Shown: piece by piece, positions 17,082 through 25,520 of the stretch
How the letters are laid out: each line of letters starts with the position of its first letter
Position numbering within the stretch: position 1 is the stretch's first letter
Assembly: GCF_031885415.1 (NCBI RefSeq)
Contig: NZ_CP116871.1
Location: 2,480,001-2,544,000 of the forward strand
DNA length: 64,000 bases
Direction: 5' to 3'
From: Microbacterium forte
GTDB lineage: Bacteria; Actinomycetota; Actinomycetes; Actinomycetales; Microbacteriaceae
Made by a program: the position numbers and the translations under genes
Notes under the pieces: generated by a model
What the model was told of the DNA's origin: nothing
Database searches by the model: none
Seen by the model: the letters and a program-made list of their open reading frames with translations, nothing else

Positions 17082-17428
17082 CCGCCCTTCCGGCATCTTC
17101 GATCGGCAGCGCTCATCTGCAGACCGGGGACGTGCTGCGCAGCATCCCGCTGATTCCGAGGAATCTCGTTCTGGGGTTCCTCACCGGGTATCGCAAGGTG
17201 ATCTCCCCCATGTACGGAGATGTCTGCGCCTATTACCCATCCTGTTCCGCTTACGCTGTAGGTGCGGTGCAACAGCACGGCGCGGTGAAGGGAGCGATGC
17301 TCTCGGCATGGCGCATCCTTCGTTGCAATCCCTGGAGCCACGGCGGCGTCGACGACGTCCGTCCGCACCAACACTTCCGTTATGACCTGACCGCTCGCGG
17401 TTTCGTCGTCCCTGCCCGAAAGGATTGA
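17078..17428 (+). CDS. yidD: Membrane protein insertion efficiency factor YidD
   Basis: The protein has 116 residues from ATG 17078, which overlaps the rnpA stop codon. The longer open frame upstream lies inside rnpA and is ignored. The YidD core follows an N-terminal amphipathic helix: GYRKVISPMYGDVCAYYPSCSAYAVGAVQQHG with its conserved cysteines, then RILRCNPWSHGGVDDV. The protein sits at the inner face of the membrane and assists YidC-dependent insertion. It lies 3 bp upstream of yidC. Confidence 0.95.
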   Translation: MTALPASSIGSAHLQTGDVLRSIPLIPRNLVLGFLTGYRKVISPMYGDVCAYYPSCSAYAVGAVQQHGAVKGAMLSAWRILRCNPWSHGGVDDVRPHQHFRYDLTARGFVVPARKD

Positions 17429-17431
17429 TCG

Positions 17432-18502
17432 GTGGGTCTTGACCTTCTGCTCGCCAGCGCAACACCGTCGCCGGAGCCTGCCTCCGGCGGCTTCGATCTG
17501 ATCGGAACCATTCTCTGGCCCCTCAAGTGGGTCGTCGAGCTCGTCCTCGTCGCCTGGCACTGGCTTCTGACCGCCGTCGGTCTGCCGGCAGCATCCGGTC
17601 TGACCTGGGTGCTCTCGATCGTCGGCCTCGTGATCGTGGTGCGCGCTGCCCTGATCCCGCTCTTCGTGAAGCAGATCAAGAGCCAGCGAAAGATGATGGA
17701 AATCGCTCCTGAACTGCGAAAAGTTCAGGAGAAGTACCGGGGCAAGAAGGATCAGCTGTCTCGTGAGGCGATGAGCCGCGAGACCATGGGCCTCTATAAG
17801 AAGCACGGCACGACGCCGATGTCGAGCTGTCTGCCGCTCCTCGTGCAGATGCCGATCTTCTTCTCTCTGTTCAGTGTGCTGAGCGATGTCTCGAAGCACC
17901 ACAATCAGGGTGTCGGCGGCGTGGGCCTGCTGAATGCAGAGCTCACCGAGCAGTTCTACAACGCGGAGCTCTTCGGGGTCGCGTCTCTTCACGAGACGCT
18001 CGGCAACGCAGTGGACGCCGGCAACACCACCGCGATCATCATCCTGGTCACGCTCGTCGTGCTCATGATCGCGTCGCAGTTCTTCACGCAGCTGCAGATC
18101 ATCTCGAAGAACCTGTCGCCCGAGGCCAAGACCGGCCAGGCGTACCAGATGCAGAAGATCATGCTCTACGTGCTGCCGCTCGGCTTCATCTTCTCGGGCA
18201 TCTTCTTCCCGCTCGGCGTCGTCGTGTACTGGTTCATCTCGAACCTGTGGACCATGGGTCAGCAGTTCCTGGTCATCCGCGAGATGCCGACTCCCGGTTC
18301 TGAAGCCGCGAAGGCGCGTGAAGAGCGACTCGCCCGCAAGGGCAAGGCGATCGATTCCTCGGGCAAGGTCGTTCCCATGGCCGCCTACGAAGCAGAGCAG
18401 CAGCGGCTGCTCGAAGAGGCGGAGCGCGCCAAGGCGCAGACTCCGAAGCGCCAGCAGCCCGTGGGCAAGAAGCGTGCCAAGAAGAAGGGGAGCGGTTCGT
18501 GA
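17432..18502 (+). CDS. yidC: Membrane protein insertase YidC
   Basis: The 356-residue Oxa1/YidC/Alb3 insertase starts with GTG at 17432. It lacks the large periplasmic domain of Gram-negative YidC, as expected. Hydrophobic segments occur at about 35-55, 60-80 (GLPAASGLTWVLSIVGLVIV), 130-150, 205-225 and 245-270. The conserved hydrophilic-groove Arg lies in VVRAALIPLFVKQIKSQRKM. The C-terminus is a long basic tail (GKKRAKKKGSGS) that can contact the ribosome. Its TGA overlaps the GTG of the following jag/khpB gene. Confidence 0.96.
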   Translation: MGLDLLLASATPSPEPASGGFDLIGTILWPLKWVVELVLVAWHWLLTAVGLPAASGLTWVLSIVGLVIVVRAALIPLFVKQIKSQRKMMEIAPELRKVQEKYRGKKDQLSREAMSRETMGLYKKHGTTPMSSCLPLLVQMPIFFSLFSVLSDVSKHHNQGVGGVGLLNAELTEQFYNAELFGVASLHETLGNAVDAGNTTAIIILVTLVVLMIASQFFTQLQIISKNLSPEAKTGQAYQMQKIMLYVLPLGFIFSGIFFPLGVVVYWFISNLWTMGQQFLVIREMPTPGSEAAKAREERLARKGKAIDSSGKVVPMAAYEAEQQRLLEEAERAKAQTPKRQQPVGKKRAKKKGSGS

Positions 18503-18990
18503 CCGACAACATGACCGAGACCGTGGAGCCCACGGTCGCCGAGCTCGAGAACGAGGGCGACGTCGCCGCTGACTACCTCGAAGAGCTGCTCGACATCGCT
18601 GACATCGACGGTGACCTCAACCTCGATGTCCGCCAGGGCCGCGCCTACGTGTCGGTCGAGGCTGAGGGAGATGGACTTGCTCTGCTGTCGGCTCCCGACA
18701 CGGTGCAGGCTCTTCAGGAACTGACCCGCCTGGCTGTTCAGAACAAGACCGGTTCGTTCTCGCGACTGATCCTCGATGTCGGCGGGTCTCGCGACGCACG
18801 CCGTCGCCAGCTCGAGACGCTGGTGAATGCGGCGGCCGCGAAGCTCGATGATGGAGCGACTCAGGCATCGTTGCCCGCGATGTCCAGCTATGAGCGCAAG
18901 CTTGTGCACGATATTGCCGCTGATCAGGGACTTGTTTCCGAGTCGTACGGCGAGGGTGCCGACCGCCACACGGTTCTGCGGCGTCGTTGA
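18499..18990 (+). CDS. R3H/KH RNA-binding protein Jag (KhpB)
   Basis: The product has 163 residues from GTG 18499 (GTGA overlap with yidC). It has an acidic N-terminus, a KH-like domain around 30-95 (DYLEELLDIADIDGDLNLDV, then GGSRDARRRQLETLVNAA), and a C-terminal R3H domain with ERKLVHDIAADQGLVSES. Jag/KhpB binds RNA and is linked to cell elongation and division in Gram-positive bacteria. Position directly after yidC is conserved. The stop codon is immediately followed by a parS-like site. Confidence 0.93.
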   Translation: MTDNMTETVEPTVAELENEGDVAADYLEELLDIADIDGDLNLDVRQGRAYVSVEAEGDGLALLSAPDTVQALQELTRLAVQNKTGSFSRLILDVGGSRDARRRQLETLVNAAAAKLDDGATQASLPAMSSYERKLVHDIAADQGLVSESYGEGADRHTVLRRR

Positions 18991-19006
18991 CGTTTCACGT
19001 GGAACA
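18991..19006. other. parS site 1 (jag-rsmG gap)
   Basis: CGTTTCACGTGGAACA matches the parS consensus TGTTTCACGTGAAACA at 14 of 16 positions. It sits between the jag stop codon and the rsmG start codon. Confidence 0.75.
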
Positions 19007-19024
19007 TCTGAGCGGGATGCTGTC

Positions 19025-19654
19025 GTGAGTGATGTCGATGTCGAGGTCGAGCCCTCCGTCGCGCCCGAGCTTTTCGGAGACCGGATCGAGCTGGCACGCC
19101 GGTTCGCAGCAGCCCTGACTGAGCATGGGGAAGAGAGGGGTCTGATCGGCCCCCTCGAGCTTCCGCGTCTGTGGACCAGGCACATTCTGAACAGCGTCAT
19201 CGCTGCTCCTCTGTTCCACGGATCGGTTGCGGATATCGGCTCCGGTGCGGGACTGCCTGGAATCGTGCTCGCGATCGCCCGCCCTGACGTGGAGTGGACG
19301 CTCATCGAACCGATGGAGCGTCGCACCACGTGGCTGAACGAGCAGGTGGCGGAGTTGAGCCTGGACAACGTCGAGGTCGTGCGCGCACGTGCTGAGGACG
19401 TGCCTCGTCCGGCGGGGTTCGATGTCGTCACCGCGCGCGCGGTCAGCGCGCTCAAGACGCTCATCCCGATCACCGCTCCTCTCGTTCGTGATGGGGGAGA
19501 GCTCCTGCTGCTCAAGGGGATGAACGCCGACAACGAGATCGAAGCGGCGCAGAAGCAGATCAAGAAGTTCCGCCTCTCAGACGTCCGTGTCGAAGTCCTC
19601 GGAGAGGGAGTCCTCGCTGAGAGCACCCGCGTCGTTCGGGCTCGGGTTCGGTAG
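19025..19654 (+). CDS. rsmG: 16S rRNA (guanine-527-N7) methyltransferase RsmG (GidB)
   Basis: The enzyme transfers a methyl group from SAM to G527 of 16S rRNA, and its loss gives low-level streptomycin resistance in many bacteria. GTG 19025 (MSDVDVEVEPSVAPELF) gives 209 residues, the usual length. The in-frame extension upstream would lie in jag and across a parS site. The SAM motif is VADIGSGAGLPGIVLAIARP, preceded by LWTRHILNSVIAAP and followed by ARAEDVPRPAGFDVVTARAV. In most actinobacteria parA follows within about 200 bp; here about 3.9 kb intervene. Confidence 0.95.
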   Translation: MSDVDVEVEPSVAPELFGDRIELARRFAAALTEHGEERGLIGPLELPRLWTRHILNSVIAAPLFHGSVADIGSGAGLPGIVLAIARPDVEWTLIEPMERRTTWLNEQVAELSLDNVEVVRARAEDVPRPAGFDVVTARAVSALKTLIPITAPLVRDGGELLLLKGMNADNEIEAAQKQIKKFRLSDVRVEVLGEGVLAESTRVVRARVR

Positions 19655-20131
19655 ACAAAGCCGCGCACTGCAGCTCCTAAGGGATCTTGGCCAGACGCGC
19701 CGGGAATCGTCGGAATACAGGGTCCGCCTTTTCGGACGTGGCACCCACTCCAGTGCTGAGTGGTCCGGCTGAGATGGACGGTTCGGATCTACGCGCGGGG
19801 GCGTTTGACCCCCACGTCCCTGTCGGCGGGCGATAGGTCTACGACAACTCCTGCGGTTCTGACGTTCTCGGTGAAGTCTTCTCTGGTGGCGCCCCTGCCG
19901 CGGCATCGCAGGCGAACCCTCGCGGCAACTGAGGTCACCCGCCTGGTTCCAGGACGAACGGTGCCCGCGTGTCACCGGTCCGCGCTCGTGCATCGCGACG
20001 TCAGCGTCCGCGGGAGGTGGATGCCGAGGAGGTGCAGGAGCCCTCGGAGATCCTGCGCGCCGTGAGTGGCGCTGATCTGGGGCGATGGGGAGTGCACGAG
20101 GGACTTCGGCTGGCGTGGCGAGTGTATTCGA

Positions 20132-20147
20132 TGTTTCACGTGAAACA
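20132..20147. other. parS site 2
   Basis: Perfect consensus TGTTTCACGTGAAACA. Confidence 0.9.
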
Positions 20148-20306
20148 CACACCGGAGTCGATGCTCTTCGACCGGGAGCGCCAGCGGGTGCAGGAGCGGG
20201 AGCGGGCGTGGGCTGCGCCGGCGAACCCGCTCGTCCACCCTGATCTTCGCCGTGGGCAGTGAAGGTGAGTCATAGTGGCAGCGTGGTTCGGTCACGCGTC
20301 GGTGGG

Positions 20307-20340
20307 AACAAGGAGTGTTTCACGTGAAGCACTCCTTGTT
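20307..20340. other. 34-bp palindrome enclosing parS site 3
   Basis: Outer arms AACAAGGAGTG and CACTCCTTGTT match perfectly and enclose TTTCACGTGAAG. The parS-like core at 20316-20331 is TGTTTCACGTGAAGCA. Only one base pair of the whole 34-bp palindrome is mismatched. It could act as a specialised ParB site or, when transcribed, as a hairpin terminator. Confidence 0.75.
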
Positions 20341-20522
20341 TATGCCGCTGCTTTTTGGTCTTAGGCGTCGCGGTGTACTTCGCGAAGTTCACTTGCCGGC
20401 CTGCGCGATCCGAGTCGCAATCGACACAGGTGTTGAACCGGTGTCGCGGTCGCATGCGACTTCTCGTCGTGAGTATGGGAGGTGACCGGGTGTCACTGCC
20501 CGGTCGGCCCGTTCGAGGGTTT

Positions 20523-20612
20523 GGTGGATCGGCATGGTGTTTCACGTGAAACGCTTCTGACGCGGGAGCAGTGGTCCGCTCATAGGGCTCGACACCCGCC
20601 GTGAGCGTCACT
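20523..20612. repeat. Direct duplication copy A (contains a parS site)
   Basis: This segment of about 90 bp shares GGTGGATCGGC, the parS site, CGCTTCTG, GCTCATAGGGCTCGAC and GAGCGTCACT with copy B, 115 bp downstream, with scattered substitutions. Confidence 0.75.
20538..20553. other. parS site 4
   Basis: TGTTTCACGTGAAACG, 15 of 16 matches, inside duplication copy A. Confidence 0.88.
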
Positions 20613-20637
20613 ATCCGCTCCGGCAGTCCGGGGGATG

Positions 20638-20727
20638 GGTGGATCGGCGTCGTGTTTCACGTGAAACGCTTCTGGTGAAGGAGCTGTGGTTTGCTCATAG
20701 GGCTCGACGCCCGCCGCGAGCGTCACT
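20638..20727. repeat. Direct duplication copy B (contains a parS site)
   Basis: Second copy of the roughly 90-bp segment, offset by 115 bp from copy A. The parS core is identical while the flanks have diverged. Confidence 0.75.
20653..20668. other. parS site 5
   Basis: TGTTTCACGTGAAACG, 15 of 16 matches, inside duplication copy B. Confidence 0.88.
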
Positions 20728-20999
20728 CCCCCTGTTCGGCCTGGGCCGGGTCAACGAAGTCGCCGGGCATTGAGCCTGCGCGGCGAGATCTCATGAAGGC
20801 GCGGGCATGCGTCATGTGCACGTCCCTGGAGTAGATCCTTTTCAGTGAGAGGTATCTATCCACCCCGGTTGACAGTGGTGACAATGCTCTGTCGACCGCA
20901 CCGAGCCGGAGGGACCGGACCGATCCGAGTAGTCAGGGCGGGCGGGGTGCTATCTCGTTATGTCTTCAGCTGCGCTTTCAATAGGGGATCCTTTGAGCA

Positions 21000-21015
21000 T
21001 GTTTCACGTGAAACG
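21000..21015. other. parS site 6
   Basis: TGTTTCACGTGAAACG, 15 of 16 matches to the consensus. Confidence 0.88.
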
Positions 21016-21291
21016 CACCTCTCTGCCCCTCGGGGGAGAGACCCTCGTCCGGAGTGACTCGTTCGTCCAGCGTCAGTGGAGTCGGCGAAATACCTGAACG
21101 TAGTGCCGCGATTCGAGATCTGGTCGTGCCGCTGACACGCCTTCGCGACCTTCCAATCAGCCCGGCTGCCTACGTGCATAGTGGCTGTTCGTAGCCGCGA
21201 TAACGGTGCTCGTGGCGTGAGGAGTCGAACCGCGACAGGTGGCGGTGAGGTGTGACCACATCTAACACGCACCATCTGGGTATGGGACGGG

Positions 21292-21307
21292 TGTTTCACG
21301 TGAAACG
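21292..21307. other. parS site 7
   Basis: TGTTTCACGTGAAACG, 15 of 16 matches to the consensus. Confidence 0.88.
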
Positions 21308-21633
21308 TCATTGTGAGAAGCGTCGTCTACCCCAGAAGGCTCGAGTGCGCCCGCACCAGTCGGCGCGTACAGCCATGAGATGGCGATAACAGTGGCAGCC
21401 GAGAGGGTTCGTACCTCTTAGCGATGCCGCGGTGCGTTGCGGCATCGTCTCCTCACCAGAGGAACATGGAGGAGTCCTTTGGAGCGTGCTTCCACACACC
21501 CAGCGGAACCGCAGGGTCGTGTTGGGAGTGTCACACGTCCGTTGTGTCCTATGGCGAACGAGCCGTAGGCGCGAGATTGGAGGTCTGGACCTGATTGGGG
21601 GGGAGGGGCTGCACAGAGGATGATCATCAAGGG

Positions 21634-21649
21634 CGTTTCACGTGAAACA
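21634..21649. other. parS site 8
   Basis: CGTTTCACGTGAAACA, 15 of 16 matches. It is followed within 36 bp by two degenerate copies. Confidence 0.88.
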
Positions 21650-21651
21650 TC

Positions 21652-21685
21652 GCGCTCACGTGAAGCAGCTGTCTCACGTGGAACA
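21652..21685. other. Two degenerate parS-like sites
   Basis: GCGCTCACGTGAAGCA (21652-21667) and TGTCTCACGTGGAACA (21670-21685) keep the CACGTG core but lose several flanking positions. They may be weak ParB sites or decaying copies. Confidence 0.45.
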
Positions 21686-22318
21686 CCGTGGTCGCGTGAC
21701 TCTCATATACGTGACTCGAGCGGTCCGATCAGATTCTGAGTGCGACTGGGACTATGGGCCGCGGGAGTTCGAGCCCCACAGGAGGCCACCTCTTGGGGTT
21801 ACGTGAAGTGCAGGCGACCCGTTTTAATCGCGGGATGTGCGATCCCACGACGGTGGGTGGTCGGGCTTTCCGGCCTTGGTGGCTGACCCAAGCACGGGGA
21901 AGTGGGGATACGCGCTGGGTAGGAGGCCGTTCCTATTCCGAAGACTCACTTCACGCGTTTGGGGCCAACACACGCTGTGGCAACAGAGGGTAGGTGAGCG
22001 ATTTGCGAGGCTCTTCAGGACGGCCGAACTACGGAGAGCTCTCGCGCGTAGACCGTGAGCGGCGCGGCCACATCAGGAAAAGGGGTCTCTGACCCAACTA
22101 CCCCGATGACCGGAGACCGAGTCAGTGCGACGGTGCCCGAGAGCGCCGGAGTCACCCGGCGCATCGATCGTGGAGGAGCCGAACGGAACGCAGGGACCGT
22201 CGCGACGATAGGGGTCGACGATAGGGGTCACAGTGAGTCGCGCGATCCGTAGAGGGGCAAGCCAGCCGATGTGCCGTCAGCATGGGTACAGTCGGGTGGC
22301 ACTGACGCGGAGAGCCAA

Positions 22319-22334
22319 TGTTCCACGTGAAACA
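22319..22334. other. parS site 9 (upstream of the kinase gene)
   Basis: TGTTCCACGTGAAACA, 15 of 16 matches, 16 bp before the kinase start codon. Confidence 0.85.
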
Positions 22335-22350
22335 TCGGTATCGTGAGCAC

Positions 22351-22809
22351 ATGGTTCGCTTGCTCATCACTGGTATGTCGGGTGTCGGCAAGTCGAGCGT
22401 ACTCCGCGAGTTGGAGGAGCGGGGCTACCCCGTGGTCGATACGGACTACGGCCACTGGACCACCGAGGCGGGGCTGTGGGACGACGTTCTCATGGGTGCT
22501 CTGTTGGGGGAGAGTACCGAAGTGGTCGTGTCCGGCACCGTCGAGAATCAAGGCGACTTCTACGACCGCTTCGATCACGTGGTTCTGTTGTCGGCGCCCA
22601 TCGCGGTACTTCTCGACAGGGTACGGCGACGCACCACGAACCCCTACGGCTCGACCGCAGCTGAGCAGGAAGAGATCACGTCGAATCAGGCGTCGGTTGA
22701 ACCACGGCTCCGTGCGACGGCGACGGTGGAGATCGACGCTACGCAATCCCTCGAATATGTGGTCGATCGGATCGAAGAGCTCTTGCGCGGCGCTGACCGT
22801 TCCACGTGA
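22351..22809 (+). CDS. P-loop nucleotide kinase-like protein
   Basis: The protein has 152 residues from ATG 22351 (MVRLLITGMSGVGKSSVLRE). An in-frame ATG at 22318 would add MFHVKH... encoded by a parS site and is not preferred. Walker A is GMSGVGKSS (8-16). A Walker B-like hydrophobic strand ends in VVLLSAP (about 83-90), and an Arg-rich lid follows (DRVRRRTTNPYGSTAAEQ). This pattern fits small shikimate-kinase/AAA_18-type kinases of unknown substrate found in actinobacteria. It is the only credible gene between rsmG and parA and is framed by parS sites on both sides. Substrate and role are unknown. Confidence 0.8.
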   Translation: MVRLLITGMSGVGKSSVLRELEERGYPVVDTDYGHWTTEAGLWDDVLMGALLGESTEVVVSGTVENQGDFYDRFDHVVLLSAPIAVLLDRVRRRTTNPYGSTAAEQEEITSNQASVEPRLRATATVEIDATQSLEYVVDRIEELLRGADRST

Positions 22810-22813
22810 AACA
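22798..22813. other. parS site 10 (3' end of the kinase gene)
   Basis: CGTTCCACGTGAAACA, 14 of 16 matches, overlapping the kinase stop codon. Confidence 0.8.
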
Positions 22814-23563
22814 CACCGACTTCGTTCGCTCGCGAGGATGCACGCGCGAGAACGATGGCAGAGGCCGACAAGGCTCCGCGGCGCCGACAGGGATGACCCA
22901 GCCGTTGTCCCATAGCTGTGCGCAGGCTGCCGGCAGCGCAGCGGATGCGCAGTTCAGGAGGTGATTCGGCTGATCTCCACCGGTATGAGCGCGCATCACA
23001 ACGATGGTGAGGATGAGCCCAGCCCGCACATCGCGTGCCGCACGGGATGATGCGTTCCTGCTGTTCGACCACTTCGCGTGTGAGGCCCACGATGCAGAGG
23101 GCGAGGGCTGGTCACAGTCGGCGATGCTCCAGCGGACGACGACGCAGCCGTGATCCCCCGCCGGCGTGTGTGCAGCCCAGGACGGGAGACGAGACGCCAC
23201 GCCAAGGCAACACACACAGAGCGTGATCCATCTTCCGTGCCACCATCGTGCACACCATGCGAGGGAGTCGATGATGACGAAGGCGCGGGGACCGCAATCG
23301 CGCACATCCACCGGGAGTGAAGGTCCGGGACCAGCTCGTGCTCCGATCCCGCGCACGACGGAGCGCCTCTGAGCCCTACCCATGCTTCGCCCCCAGAACC
23401 TGAGCGCGCAGCGGGGCGTGTGCGCCGCGAGACTCGCTGCTCCCGGGCGAGTTGACCCGGAGAGACTCTCGGAAATCGCCACCGATCCCGCCGCCAGCGC
23501 CAGCTCCGACGCAGCAACGTCCCCCGCAGCGATTAGAGTGGAGGACGGCCCCGAAAGGAGTGG
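22814..23563. other. Gene-poor stretch before parA
   Basis: About 750 bp without a convincing gene. A leftward open frame spans most of it, but it has no recognisable domain and an unusual, Cys/Trp/Ser-rich composition, and rightward frames are short. Apart from the parA ribosome-binding region (AAAGGAG at 23554-23560) I see no conserved element. Confidence 0.55.
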
Positions 23564-24490
23564 ATGTTTCACGTGAAACAGCCCGAAAAGGCATCACCGA
23601 AGGACTCTTTCGGGATGGATACGCCGCTCGCGCGGGAACTCGCCGACCTCTCCGCTCGACGCCGTGCGCTCGAGACGGTGAACATCGATTTCACCGGAGA
23701 CACTCGCATCCTCACGGTCTCGAACCAGAAGGGCGGTGTCGGCAAGACCACGAGCGCCGTCAACGTCGCTTCGGCACTGGCGGGTCTTGGCGCCAAGGTC
23801 CTGGTGATCGACCTCGACCCACAGGGCAACGCATCGACCGCTCTCGGTGTGCCGCACAACGCCGATACCCCGAGTGTGTACGACGTTCTGATCGACGACG
23901 TCCCGCTCGCCGACATCGTGCAGCAGAGCCCGGAAGACGAGAACCTCTTCTGCGCTCCGAGCACCATCCACCTCGCCGGGGCTGAGATCGAGCTCGTGGC
24001 TCAGGTCGCGCGTGAGCATCGCCTGCGACGAGCGCTCGACGCTTATCTCGTCGACAGCCCGATGGATTTCGTCATCATCGACTGCCCTCCTTCTCTGGGT
24101 CTGCTCACGATCAACGCCTTCACGGCGGCGAGTGAGGTCTTCATCCCGATCCAGTGCGAGTACTACGCACTCGAGGGGCTGAGCCAGCTTCTCGGCAGCA
24201 TCCAGATGATCCAGAAGCACCTGAATCCTGGGCTTCATCTCTCCACGATCCTGCTGACGATGTTCGACGGCCGCACGCGGCTGGCGCAGCAGGTCGCTGA
24301 CGAGGTCCGCACACACTTCCCCGATCAGGTGCTCGACACCGTCATCCCACGCTCGGTGCGGGTGTCGGAGGCACCGAGTTTCGGTCAGACCGTGATCGCC
24401 TACGATGGGCAATCCGCCGGCGCCGTCGCGTATCGCGAGGCCGCTGTCGAGATCGCGTCGCGGACGGCGACGCAGAGCAAGGAGAAATGA
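23564..24490 (+). CDS. parA: Chromosome partitioning ATPase ParA (Soj)
   Basis: ParA is a deviant Walker-type ATPase that moves ParB-parS complexes on the nucleoid. The 308 residues have a variable N-terminus of about 47 residues. The deviant Walker A KGGVGKT is at 56-62 (SNQKGGVGKTTSAVNVA), the A' motif is VIDLDPQGNASTALG, and Walker B is FVIIDCPPSLG. The C-terminus contains TVIPRSVRVSEAPSFGQTV. The start at ATG 23564 follows AAAGGAG. The first codons (MFHVKQ) are formed by a perfect parS site, so ParB binding could affect expression. Its TGA overlaps the parB ATG. Confidence 0.97.
   Translation: MFHVKQPEKASPKDSFGMDTPLARELADLSARRRALETVNIDFTGDTRILTVSNQKGGVGKTTSAVNVASALAGLGAKVLVIDLDPQGNASTALGVPHNADTPSVYDVLIDDVPLADIVQQSPEDENLFCAPSTIHLAGAEIELVAQVAREHRLRRALDAYLVDSPMDFVIIDCPPSLGLLTINAFTAASEVFIPIQCEYYALEGLSQLLGSIQMIQKHLNPGLHLSTILLTMFDGRTRLAQQVADEVRTHFPDQVLDTVIPRSVRVSEAPSFGQTVIAYDGQSAGAVAYREAAVEIASRTATQSKEK
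23565..23580. other. parS site 11 overlapping the parA start codon
   Basis: Perfect TGTTTCACGTGAAACA. It begins at the second base of the parA ATG and encodes residues 1-6. Confidence 0.92.
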
Positions 24491-25458
24491 TGGCGAAGCG
24501 CACTGGACTGGGTCGGGGCATCGGTGCTCTCATTCCCACAGCAGATCAGTCCGAGCGTCCCGTGGATGTGTTCTTCCCCGGTGCCAACCTGCGTCCGGCG
24601 ACGGATCAGACCAGCGACCAGCCTGCCGCTGAAGCCGACCTCGAGGTCGTGCCCGGCATCCACCTGATTCAGGTCGACCCGCAGAAGATCGTGCCGAACC
24701 CGCGCCAGCCGCGTACGCACTTCAATGCGGAGGATCTCGCGGAGCTTGTGCACAGCGTGCGCGAGTTCGGCGTGCTGCAGCCGGTCGTGGTGCGCAAGAA
24801 CAGTGACGGCGAGTACGAGCTGATCATGGGGGAGCGGCGCACCCGCGCTGCCCGTGAAGCCGGCCTGGAGAAGATCCCCGCCATCGTCCGCGAGACAGCC
24901 GACGAAGATCTCCTGCGCGACGCACTGCTCGAGAACCTGCACCGCTCCGAGCTGAACCCCCTCGAAGAGGCCTCGGCCTACCAGCAGCTGCTCGAGGACT
25001 TCGGCATCACCCAGGAGGAGCTGGCTACTCGGATCGGCCGATCGCGCCCGCAGATCAGCAACACCATCCGCCTGCTCAAGCTGCCCATGCCCGTGCAGCA
25101 GCGCGTGGCCGCAGGTGTGCTGACCGCTGGACACGCTCGCGCGATCCTCAGCCTGGAGACGCCGGAGGCGATGCAGCGTCTTGCTGACAAGGTCGTGAAC
25201 GAAGACCTGTCGGTACGAGCCACCGAGGTCGCCGCGAAGACCGAGCCGGCGAGTCCTGGTCGCACCGCGAAGCCGACCCCCGGCGCCCGCCGAGCCTATC
25301 TCGATGAGGTCGCCGGCACCCTCGGGGATCGCCTCAACACCCGGGTCAAGGTCTCGCTGGGTGCACGAAAAGGCCAGGTCATCATCGATTTCGCTTCGAT
25401 CCAGGACCTGAACCGGATCCTCAGCGAACTCGGCGAATCGGGGTATGGCCCGGCGTGA
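24487..25458 (+). CDS. parB: Chromosome partitioning protein ParB
   Basis: ParB is a CTP-dependent DNA clamp that loads at parS and spreads. The 323 residues start at ATG 24487, overlapping the parA stop codon. An N-terminal ParA-interacting segment (MAKRTGLGRGIGALIP) is followed by a disordered acidic linker. The CTPase/ParB N domain carries NPRQPRTHF and GERRTRAAREAG. A helix-turn-helix (ITQEELATRIGRSRPQISNT) reads parS, and a C-terminal dimerisation domain follows (VKVSLGARKGQVIIDF). Its target sites are the cluster immediately upstream of parA. Confidence 0.97.
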   Translation: MMAKRTGLGRGIGALIPTADQSERPVDVFFPGANLRPATDQTSDQPAAEADLEVVPGIHLIQVDPQKIVPNPRQPRTHFNAEDLAELVHSVREFGVLQPVVVRKNSDGEYELIMGERRTRAAREAGLEKIPAIVRETADEDLLRDALLENLHRSELNPLEEASAYQQLLEDFGITQEELATRIGRSRPQISNTIRLLKLPMPVQQRVAAGVLTAGHARAILSLETPEAMQRLADKVVNEDLSVRATEVAAKTEPASPGRTAKPTPGARRAYLDEVAGTLGDRLNTRVKVSLGARKGQVIIDFASIQDLNRILSELGESGYGPA

Positions 25459-25520
25459 TGCCGCGCCGCAGCCACTGACCGGTCGTAGACTCTCGACATC
25501 GCGATGACGAGAGGGATGCC

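Larger units (their letters stand above)
19655..22350. other. Gene-poor parS-rich region
   Basis: No convincing protein-coding gene is present between rsmG and the small kinase. Open frames here are short, overlap on both strands and have no recognisable domains. The stretch holds parS-like sites, a 34-bp palindrome, a 90-bp direct duplication and GTTTT/AT-richer patches less usual for this chromosome. A short frame at 21837-22058 reads like the tail of a degraded protein but has no family match. Confidence 0.65.

Noticed and set aside
21208..21236. T-arm-like sequence GCGGTTCGACTCCTC on the minus strand
   Set aside because: No cloverleaf can be completed around it.
21760..21785. T-arm-like sequence GGGAGTTCGAGCCCCAC, possible tRNA remnant
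   Set aside because: The T-stem does not pair properly and no D-arm, anticodon arm or acceptor partner is present.
21837..22058. Short frame that reads GGWSGFPALVADPSTGKWGY
   Set aside because: It looks a little like a protein tail, but no family is recognised, it has no upstream start with a ribosome-binding site, and a stop codon lies just before it. It may be a pseudogene remnant.
22739..23572. Leftward 277-codon frame upstream of parA
   Set aside because: It overlaps the kinase gene and parA control region. Its composition is Ser/Ala/Arg/Cys/Trp-rich without domains, and its start lies within a parS site.
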